From Planctomycetota bacterium (lineage in GTDB: Bacteria > Planctomycetota > SZUA-567 > JAKLDR01): 41,734 nucleotides of DNA. The notes under the pieces are model-generated. The model made no database searches, was not told where the DNA came from, and was given only the letters and a program-made list of their open reading frames with translations. This document shows positions 36,144 through 41,734 of the stretch, piece after piece. The number at the start of each line of letters is the position of its first letter. The first letter of the stretch is position 1. The stretch spans positions 1 through 41,734 of the forward strand of contig JAKLDR010000032.1 of the NCBI GenBank assembly GCA_022703445.1, read 5' to 3'. The translations under genes were made by a program, and so were the position numbers.

Positions 36144-37273
36144 CGCGGCACCAGCACCGCCTTGACGGCCCGGCCCTCGGCCGCGGCGGCAAGCGCGGCG
36201 GCGGCCTCACCGACCGGATGCCGGTGGGTGATGCAGGCCGCGAAGATCCTCTGCAGGCCGCGGTCCGCGGCCAGGAAGCGCAGGTACGCGCCGACGTCGG
36301 CGAGCTTGTATTGCCCGCTGCCGACGATCCTGATGGCCTTGAAGGTAATGAGCTGCGGCTGGATCTCGACTCCGCCGCTGCTTGAGTACTGCCCGGGGAC
36401 GATGTAGCGCCCGAGGGTGCGCACCAGATTCAGGCCTTCGGGAATGGCCGTGGGCGCGCCGCTGGCTTCGAAGACCACGTCGGCGCCGTCGCCGCGGCCT
36501 AGCCTGGCGGCCAGGGCCCGGACGGCCTTCAGCCGCGCGGGCGCATCCACCTTGCGGTAGTCGAGGACTAGCCGGGCCCCGAGCCGCCGGGCGAGCTTCA
36601 TCCGCGCCGGGTTCGAGCCCGAGCCGATCACCACCACGACGCAGCCGGCGCGCGCCGCCCAGGCCGCGGCGAAGAGCCCCACCGGGCCGCTGCCCTGCAC
36701 CACGACCAACTCGCCGCGGCGGAGGTTCCCGGCGAAGTCGAAGGCCCGGATGGCCGTCGGGCCGGCGCAGGGGAAGGCGGCCGCGGCGTCGAGGTCCACC
36801 CCGCGCGGGATCCTGACCAGGTTCCCGGCGGGGCTGTGCAGCTGTTCGGCGAAGCCGCCGTGGAAGTGCGGCGCCTCGCCGGGGTCGCGCAGGTAGGTGA
36901 CTCCGAAGGCCAGGCAGCTGGCGGTCTCGCCCCGCCGGCAGTTGAAGCACCGTCCGCAGGGCCGGGCCACGCAGGCGATGGCCCGGTCGCCCTGGCGGAG
37001 CCTCAGGCCCAGGCCGTCGCGCAGCCGGGGGGAGCCCAGCGCCTCGACCGCGCCGATGAACTCGTGGCCCAGGATCAGCTCCCGGCCGGGCAGGGCCAGA
37101 CGACCGGCCAGGATGTGCACGTCCGTCCCGCAGATGCCGCTGCGCAAGAGCCGGAGCCGAACCTGGCCGCGCTCCGGAGGCAGGACCGGGTAGCTGCGGA
37201 TTGCCAGGCGGCGCCTGGCGGCTAGGAACACCGCGGCTTCAGCCCCGTAGCCTTTGTATACTCGTGTCGGCAT
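36140..37273 (-). CDS. Zinc-binding medium-chain alcohol dehydrogenase
   Basis: A 377-residue MDR-family oxidoreductase and first gene of the glycyl radical operon. Catalytic zinc ligands are in SGICGTDVHIL and ILGHEFIGAVEAL. The structural zinc lobe is CGRCFNCRRGETASC. The nucleotide fold is QGSGPVGLFAAAWAARAG, preceded by AAAFPCAGPTAIRAF. It would oxidise an alcohol or reduce the aldehyde/ketone made by the glycyl radical enzyme with NAD(P). It starts at ATG 37273 with GGGGAGGAG upstream. Its stop overlaps the next start (ATGA), so the two products are expected in equal amounts. Confidence 0.9.
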   Translation of the reverse strand: MPTRVYKGYGAEAAVFLAARRRLAIRSYPVLPPERGQVRLRLLRSGICGTDVHILAGRLALPGRELILGHEFIGAVEALGSPRLRDGLGLRLRQGDRAIACVARPCGRCFNCRRGETASCLAFGVTYLRDPGEAPHFHGGFAEQLHSPAGNLVRIPRGVDLDAAAAFPCAGPTAIRAFDFAGNLRRGELVVVQGSGPVGLFAAAWAARAGCVVVVIGSGSNPARMKLARRLGARLVLDYRKVDAPARLKAVRALAARLGRGDGADVVFEASGAPTAIPEGLNLVRTLGRYIVPGQYSSSGGVEIQPQLITFKAIRIVGSGQYKLADVGAYLRFLAADRGLQRIFAACITHRHPVGEAAAALAAAAEGRAVKAVLVPR

Positions 37274-37329
37274 GACTCCTCCCCGTGGCGCATGTCCCAG
37301 GATCTTGTTTGCCCATCTTCCGGCAGTTC

Positions 37330-37358
37330 AGAATACCCCGAATGACGACCGCCGACAA
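37330..37358 (-). promoter_or_regulatory. Candidate sigma-70 promoter of the glycyl radical operon
   Basis: On the minus strand TTGTCG (37358-37353), 17 bases, TATTCT (37335-37330). Its -35 box directly abuts the -35 box of the divergent AraC-gene promoter, an arrangement that lets one bound regulator control both. Confidence 0.5.
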
Positions 37359-37387
37359 TGGACACACTGGCAAACATGTTGTATAAT
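37359..37387 (+). promoter_or_regulatory. Candidate sigma-70 promoter of the AraC regulator
   Basis: TGGACA (37359-37364), 17 bases, TATAAT (37382-37387). The -10 box is perfect and the -35 box has one mismatch. It lies 27 bases before the ATG. Confidence 0.65.
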
Positions 37388-37413
37388 CCTGCACGCTCGA
37401 AAGGGGGCGAGGG

Positions 37414-38310
37414 ATGACCGCAGACAACCACGCTTCCGGCCCGGTTGTGCGCAACGCCTGGCCTCCGCGCAGCGGCCTGCCGACGCTCCTGGCCGCGGTC
37501 TGCGGCCGATGGACCCACGCCGGGCTGAGCGGCCGGATCGTGCACCCGTGCTGGGTGCTGGACTACTGCTTTGAGCCCGCCGGCATCTGCCGGGTGGGCC
37601 GCCCCGCGCGGGCCTGGAAGGAGCGGCCGGCCCGGGTCGGCCACCTCTATCCGCCCGGCTGCCCCTACTGGGAAGACACCCGATCGGTCCGCAGACGGCT
37701 CCACGGCGCCTACATCACCTTTCTGGGCGGCGAGGCCGCTGGTCTGGGCGCGCTGGTCGCCAACCGCTGTGGCTACGCCCGGATCCTCGACCCTGAGGAT
37801 CTGCTGGGCGCCCGGCTTCGGCAGACCGCCGAGGCCGGACAGGCTGGCGGAGAGGCGGGGTTCTGGCCGGCGCAGGCCGGGCTGTATGCCCTGATCGGAC
37901 TGCTGCTGGGCGCCGAGCGCACCGGCGAGGAGGTCTGGCGGCTCGGCGGAGCGGCGGGCGCTCCGGCCGAACCGTCCCTGGGCATGTCGGTCCGGGCCTA
38001 TCTCGAGGAGCATCTGACCGAGCCGGTGGCGCTGGCCGAGATCGCCGAGCACCTCGGGGTGAGCGTGTCCTCGCTATCGCACCGCTACAAAACTGAGACC
38101 GGCGAGACGCCCATGGCGGCGCGCTCGCGGCTGGCCCTCAACGCGGCCAGGGCCCTGCTCCTGAAGGGCGCGGCGCTCAAGCAGATCGCCGCCGAAACCG
38201 GTTTCTGCGACGTTTACCACCTCTCCAAGGCCTTCAAGCGCGCGGAGGGACTCTCCCCGCGGGCCTGGCTGAAGTCCCTGGCCGGCGGACTCCGGCCGTC
38301 TCCGCCTTGA
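37414..38310 (+). CDS. AraC-family transcriptional regulator
   Basis: 298 residues. The C-terminal about 100 carry two helix-turn-helix motifs of the AraC type: VALAEIAEHLGVSVSSLSHR and KQIAAETGFCDVYHLSKAFK, followed by EGLSPRAWLKSL. The N-terminal domain (GLSGRIVHPCWVLDYCFEPA, GRPARAWKERPARVGHLYPP) is an AraC-type cupin or sensor with unknown ligand. GAAAGGGGGCGAGGG precedes the ATG. It is divergent from the zinc dehydrogenase/glycyl radical operon with touching promoters, so it most likely activates that operon when a substrate binds. Confidence 0.88.
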   Translation: MTADNHASGPVVRNAWPPRSGLPTLLAAVCGRWTHAGLSGRIVHPCWVLDYCFEPAGICRVGRPARAWKERPARVGHLYPPGCPYWEDTRSVRRRLHGAYITFLGGEAAGLGALVANRCGYARILDPEDLLGARLRQTAEAGQAGGEAGFWPAQAGLYALIGLLLGAERTGEEVWRLGGAAGAPAEPSLGMSVRAYLEEHLTEPVALAEIAEHLGVSVSSLSHRYKTETGETPMAARSRLALNAARALLLKGAALKQIAAETGFCDVYHLSKAFKRAEGLSPRAWLKSLAGGLRPSPP

Positions 38311-38387
38311 CAGCCCTCCTGCGCGCAAATACGATTCCGAGGTGACGACGGCGGCTTCTGTGTACGGAGCTCCGCGCCAGTTTGTAA

Positions 38388-38416
38388 TTGGCGCACTCCA
38401 GGCCGCCGGCTATGCT
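38388..38416 (+). promoter_or_regulatory. Candidate promoter of nfeD-like/flotillin genes with overlapping palindrome
   Basis: TTGGCG (38388-38393), 17 bases, TATGCT (38411-38416). The inverted repeat GCGCCA (38374-38379) / TGGCGC (38389-38394) covers the -35 box and may be an operator. A perfect 8-bp hairpin (38441-38459, GGCAGCCC/GGGCTGCC) lies in the leader before the GAGGAGG ribosome site. Confidence 0.45.
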
Positions 38417-38484
38417 CTCAGCGGACGGAGATCCCGGAGAGGCAGCCCGGCGGGCTGCCCCGGAGGCTCCGAGGAGGCCGGGCC

Positions 38485-39036
38485 ATGAGCAACCTGGAAT
38501 GGGTCTTCCTGATCTGCGCGGTGGTCGGCGGCACGGTCTTCGTCCTGAAGCTTCTTCTGCAGCTCTTCGGAGCCTCGGTCGAGCACGCCGACTTGGCGGT
38601 CACCCATGACGTGGATGGTGGCGATGCCGACGCCAGCTTCAAACTGCTGTCGCTGCAGAGCATCACCGCCTTCCTGCTGATGTTCGGGCTGACCGGCTTC
38701 GTGATGCTCAGGCACGCGGGGCTGCACCCGGGCTGGTGTGTGCTTGGCGGGGCGGCCTCCGGGTGCCTCATGGTGGTGCTCATCGGCTGCGTCTTCAAAG
38801 GGTTCATGCGGATGCAGTCCAGCGGCACGCTCGATCTGCGCAACGCCGTGGGCCAGGAGGGCACCGTCTACCTGCGCATCCCGCCGGGGGGCACCGGCAA
38901 GGTCCAGATCCCGGTCCAGGGGCGCCTGCTCACACTGGACGCGGTCTCGGATGCCAGGGAAGAGCTCAAGTCCGGGGAGCGGGTCAAGGTGGGCGAGGTG
39001 GTCAGCGGCGGCGTCCTCAAGGTGGGCAAGGCCTGA
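38485..39036 (+). CDS. NfeD-like membrane protein, flotillin partner
   Basis: 183 residues from ATG 38485 (GAGGAGG seven bases upstream). It has three hydrophobic helices (WVFLICAVVGGTVFVLKLLL, ITAFLLMFGLTGFVML, WCVLGGAASGCLMVVLIGC). A C-terminal OB-fold domain (VGQEGTVYLRIPPGGTGKVQ, GRLLTLDAV, SGERVKVGEVVSGGVLKV) is typical of NfeD and YqiJ proteins. These occur next to flotillin-type SPFH proteins and help organise membrane microdomains. Here the flotillin gene follows after 54 bases, so a two-gene operon is likely. The N-terminal protease domain of long NfeD proteins is absent. Confidence 0.83.
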   Translation: MSNLEWVFLICAVVGGTVFVLKLLLQLFGASVEHADLAVTHDVDGGDADASFKLLSLQSITAFLLMFGLTGFVMLRHAGLHPGWCVLGGAASGCLMVVLIGCVFKGFMRMQSSGTLDLRNAVGQEGTVYLRIPPGGTGKVQIPVQGRLLTLDAVSDAREELKSGERVKVGEVVSGGVLKVGKA

Positions 39037-39090
39037 GGGCCGGTCCTCAGCCGGGGCGGCCCGCTGGCCGGGATTGAAAGGGAGAAGGCC

Positions 39091-40638
39091 ATGGAATTGG
39101 TGGTGCCGGTAATTGTCGCGGTAATCATCCTCTTCTTCTTCGTGCTGTTCCTGGCCAGCCGCTACAAGCGCTGTCCCTCCGACCGCATCCTGGTGATCTA
39201 CGGGAAGGTGGGCCAGGGCCAGGCCGCGAAGTGCATCCACGGCGGCGGCCAGTTCATCTGGCCGGTCTTCAACGACTTCTCGTATATCAGCCTGACGCCG
39301 ATGACCATCAGCATCCCATTGCAGAACGCGCTGTCGATGCAGAACATCCGTGTGAACGTGCCCAGCACCTTCACCGTCGGCGTGAGCACCAACCAGGCGA
39401 TCATGAACAACGCCGCCGAGCGGCTCCTGGAGCTGCGGCCCCAGGAAATCGAGGCCATGGCCCGGGAGATCATCTTCGGCCAGCTGCGCCTCACCGTGGC
39501 CTCGCTGACCATCGAGCAGATCAATCAGGACCGGGAGAGCTTCCTGGAGGCCATCCGCAAGAACGTCGAGCCCGAGCTCAACAAGATCGGCCTGTATCTC
39601 ATCAACGTCAACATCACCGACATCACCGACGAGTCGTCCTACATCGACTCGATCGGCAAGAAGGCCGCCGCCGAGGCGGTCAACAAGGCCCGCGTGGACG
39701 TGGCCGAGCAGGAGAAGAGCGGCGCCATCGGCGAGGCCAACGCCACCCGGGAGAAGGTGGTTCGCGTGGCCGAGGCCGCGGCCGAGGCCGAGAAGGGCAA
39801 GAAGAAGGCCGAGGCCGACCGGCGCGTCTACGTCCAGGGCCAGGAGACGTCCGCCGCCGTCGGCGAGGCCGAGGCGGTCCGCGAGAAGGACATCAAGGTC
39901 GCCGAAAACACCGCCGCGGCCGAGAAGGGCAAGAAGCGCGCCGAGGCCGACCGGCGCGTGTACGTCCAGGCCCAGGAGGCCACCGCGGTGACCGGCGAGA
40001 ACACCGCCAAGGTCCAGATCGCCGACACCAACGCCGAGCTGGCCGTCAGGCAGGCTGCGGCGCAGCAGAAGGGCGAGGTGGCCAAGCGCCTGGCCATGGT
40101 CGAGATCCAGAGGGCCCAGTACAAGGCCGAACAGGAGCGCCTGACCGCCGAGGAGGTCGTCCAGAAGGAGATCGAGAAGCGCAAGATCGAGATCGCCGCG
40201 GAGGCCGAGGCCGAGAAGACCCGCCGCGAGGCGCGGGGCGTGGCCGACGCCATCCTCATGAAGTACGAGGCCGAGGCCAAGGGTGTCAAGCAGGTCCTGG
40301 AGAGCAAGGCGGCCGGCTACCTGTCGCTGGTCAAGGGCTGCAACGGCGACGCCAAGGCCGCGGCGACGCTGCTCATGGTCGAGAAGATCGAGCACATCGT
40401 CGAGCGCCAGGTGGAGGCGATCCGCAACCTCAAGATCGACAAGGTCACCGTCTGGGACACCGGCGGCGGGGCCGACGGCAAGGGCGGCTCCTCGACCGCC
40501 AACTTCGTCTCCAGCCTGGTCAAGAGCCTGCCGCCGCTTCACGAGGTGGCCGGCATGGCCGGGGTGGAGCTGCCCGGGTACCTGGGCAAGATGGTTGACG
40601 GCAAGACCGTCCCTCCGGAGGCCGGCGGCAAGGCGTAG
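39091..40638 (+). CDS. Flotillin-like SPFH-domain protein with tandem 44-residue repeats
   Basis: A 515-residue flotillin/YqiK-type protein. The N-terminal membrane helix is VIVAVIILFFFVLFLASRY. The SPFH/band-7 domain (about 30-200) has GKVGQGQAAKCIHGGGQFIW, RVNVPSTFTVGVSTNQ and MAREIIFGQLRLTVASLTIE. It is followed by an Ala/Glu-rich coiled coil. Inside the coil two complete repeats of exactly 44 residues start at residues 214 and 258, and a partial one at 302 (each has GEA...REK, then KGKK/RAEADRRVYVQ). The C-terminus (SSLVKSLPPLHEVAGMAGV, then LPGYLG) is the usual flotillin tail. Such proteins form ring or cage assemblies at the inner membrane. It is partnered with the NfeD-like gene. Confidence 0.9.
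   Translation: MELVVPVIVAVIILFFFVLFLASRYKRCPSDRILVIYGKVGQGQAAKCIHGGGQFIWPVFNDFSYISLTPMTISIPLQNALSMQNIRVNVPSTFTVGVSTNQAIMNNAAERLLELRPQEIEAMAREIIFGQLRLTVASLTIEQINQDRESFLEAIRKNVEPELNKIGLYLINVNITDITDESSYIDSIGKKAAAEAVNKARVDVAEQEKSGAIGEANATREKVVRVAEAAAEAEKGKKKAEADRRVYVQGQETSAAVGEAEAVREKDIKVAENTAAAEKGKKRAEADRRVYVQAQEATAVTGENTAKVQIADTNAELAVRQAAAQQKGEVAKRLAMVEIQRAQYKAEQERLTAEEVVQKEIEKRKIEIAAEAEAEKTRREARGVADAILMKYEAEAKGVKQVLESKAAGYLSLVKGCNGDAKAAATLLMVEKIEHIVERQVEAIRNLKIDKVTVWDTGGGADGKGGSSTANFVSSLVKSLPPLHEVAGMAGVELPGYLGKMVDGKTVPPEAGGKA
39730..40041 (+). repeat. 132-bp tandem repeat within the flotillin gene
   Basis: Units begin at 39730, 39862 and 39994, each 132 bases (44 codons) apart, the third being partial. 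Strongly alike segments include GAGAAGGGCAAGAAG and GCCGAGGCCGACCGGCGCGT. 44 residues equals four 11-residue turns, consistent with a hendecad coiled coil. Confidence 0.8.
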
Positions 40639-40661
40639 GCGGAGGGCGCGTTCATCTCATC

Positions 40662-40691
40662 CTCGGGGGCACGGCTCGCCGTGCCCCCGAG
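40662..40691 (+). terminator. Strong hairpin after the flotillin gene
   Basis: CTCGGGGGCACGG (40662-40674) and CCGTGCCCCCGAG (40679-40691) form a perfect 13-bp stem with loop CTCG, 23 bases after the flotillin stop. A short T-poor sequence follows, so it may be factor-assisted. Confidence 0.7.
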
Positions 40692-40703
40692 CGTTGTCGG
40701 GTA

Positions 40704-40733
40704 GCAGGGGGCAGCGGCATGCTGCTCCCCTGC
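40704..40733 (+). promoter_or_regulatory. Hairpin abutting the ribosome site of the HMG-CoA reductase gene
   Basis: GCAGGGGGCAGC (40704-40715) pairs with GCTGCTCCCCTGC (40721-40733) with one bulge and loop GGCAT. It ends directly at AGGAGGA, the ribosome site of the next gene, so it could hide or expose translation start signals. Confidence 0.4.
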
Positions 40734-40750
40734 AGGAGGAAGACTGATCC

Positions 40751-41734
40751 ATGGCCGCCCCCCGGAACTACGCGAAGGACATCCTGGCCAGGACGCTGGG
40801 CGGCAAGGCCCCCGAGGCCCGGGCCGCCGACCTGCGGCCCCGGCCGCCGTCGCGCGATCCGCTGCCCCCGCACCTGCCGGCCGGCTCGGTCCACACCGCC
40901 GAGGCGGTGGAGAAGCGCCGCCGGCTGCTGGCCGCCCAGGGCCTGTCCACCGACCGGCTCTCCGGCAACGGCGCCGAGCCCCGGCCGGAGGACCTGGCCG
41001 GCAACATCGAGAACCTGGTCGGTTTCGCCCGGCTCCCGGTGGGCGTGATCGGCCCGCTGCGGGTCAACGGCGCCAACGCCAGCGGCGACTTCTATGTGCC
41101 GCTGGCCACCACCGAAGGCGCGCTGGCGGCCTCCTGCCACCGGGGCGCCTGCCTCCTCAGCCAGGCCGGCGGCGTCACCGCGCTTTGCCTGGCCGAGTCG
41201 GTCTCGCGGGCGCCCTGCTTCGTCTTCGACGGGGTGGTCGACGCCGGCCGGTTCCTCTCCTGGGCGCTGCCGCGGACCGAGTCGCTCCAGGAGTCCGTCG
41301 AGCGGACCTCGCGCCACTGCCGGTTGCTCGACGTCAAGACCGCGCTCTCCGGCAAGGAGGTCCACCTGATACTCGAGTTCTTCACCGGGGACGCCGCCGG
41401 GCAGAACATGGTGACCATCGCCGCCGAGGCCATCTGCCGGGAGCTGGCCGCGAACTCCCCGGTGACCCCGCGGCACTGGTACGTCGAGGGCAACATGTCC
41501 GGCGACAAGAAGGCCACCATGCTGGCCTTCACCTTCGCGCGCGGCAAGAGCGTCGTGGCCGAGGCGGTGGTGCCGGCGCGCCTCCTGCGGCGCTTCATCC
41601 ACGCCGGCCCCGAGGACCTCTTCCGCTACTGGCAGGTCTCGATGCTCGGCGGCGTCCAGAGCGGCTCGATCGGCGTGCAGGGGCACTATGCCAACGCCCT
41701 GGCCGCCCTCTTCATCGCCTGCGGCCAGGACGCG
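40751..41734 (+). CDS. Hydroxymethylglutaryl-CoA reductase, partial (3' end beyond window)
   Basis: 328 codons from ATG 40751 (AGGAGGA upstream) run open to the window edge. It carries HMG-CoA reductase blocks: ENLVGFARLPVGVIGPL near residue 87, PLATTEGALAAS with the catalytic Glu near 124, GDAAGQNMVT at 213-222, EGNMSGDKKAT with the catalytic Lys at 253, RGKSVVAEAVV, and ALFIACGQDA with the catalytic Asp near the edge. The pattern is closer to class I (DKK, GQD) than class II. HMG-CoA reductase normally starts the mevalonate pathway, yet this genome also has MEP-pathway genes ispG and dxr. The remaining C-terminal part, with the catalytic His, is outside the window. Confidence 0.88.
   Translation, partial: MAAPRNYAKDILARTLGGKAPEARAADLRPRPPSRDPLPPHLPAGSVHTAEAVEKRRRLLAAQGLSTDRLSGNGAEPRPEDLAGNIENLVGFARLPVGVIGPLRVNGANASGDFYVPLATTEGALAASCHRGACLLSQAGGVTALCLAESVSRAPCFVFDGVVDAGRFLSWALPRTESLQESVERTSRHCRLLDVKTALSGKEVHLILEFFTGDAAGQNMVTIAAEAICRELAANSPVTPRHWYVEGNMSGDKKATMLAFTFARGKSVVAEAVVPARLLRRFIHAGPEDLFRYWQVSMLGGVQSGSIGVQGHYANALAALFIACGQDA

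Overview
The window is about 41.7 kb of very GC-rich bacterial DNA (roughly 70 % by eye) carrying 40 protein genes, packed tightly, with many 4-8 base overlaps. I saw no rRNA, tRNA, CRISPR array, phage or classical insertion sequence. The gene content suggests an anaerobic or facultative member of the PVC superphylum (Planctomycetota, Verrucomicrobiota, Lentisphaerota and relatives). The clues are a small basic protein of a PVC-typical type, a planctomycete-style protein ending in DPFTGK...DDGG, two groEL genes flanking groES, and a glycyl radical enzyme. The exact phylum is inference.

Layout. Positions 1-4903 (minus strand): a partial proline/alanine-rich membrane protein, a membrane-anchored protein of unknown function, rlmN and ptb. 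Positions 5068-14842 (plus): ispG, dxr and rseP (MEP isoprenoid pathway and site-2 protease; rseP carries an in-frame TAG), a GGDEF-PilZ protein, a SPOR-domain protein, a DUF89 protein, a small basic protein, a ROK kinase and an unknown gene. Positions 14996-16108: an aminotransferase. Positions 16207-24117: a complete F-type ATP synthase operon behind a perfect-consensus TTGACA-N17-TATAAT promoter, with an extra one-helix membrane protein gene between atpG and atpD. Positions 24168-31073 (minus): an orphan EboE-like TIM barrel, then a chaperone cluster transcribed groL(GGM tail)-groS-groL(no tail)-dnaJ-grpE behind a candidate sigma-54 promoter. Positions 31348-32214: a PHP phosphoesterase. 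Positions 32211-37273 (minus): a translationally coupled operon for a zinc dehydrogenase, a glycyl radical enzyme of unknown substrate, its activase and a GNAT protein, divergent from an AraC regulator with back-to-back promoters. Positions 38485-41734: an NfeD-like protein, a flotillin with 44-residue repeats, and a partial HMG-CoA reductase.

The strongest cross-cutting signal is a set of short hairpin-like repeats built from tandem 7-10 base words, usually present as inverted arms around a short loop. At least seven sites use six different words. Most lie between genes, but one extends the ispG reading frame, one sits in frame inside dxr, one in frame near the start of grpE, and one supplies the rlmN stop codon. 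This recalls the in-frame palindromic elements of Rickettsia and is the best candidate here for an undescribed system. Next in interest are the rseP amber codon, the glycyl radical operon, the extra ATP-synthase operon gene and the sigma-54 groEL promoter.
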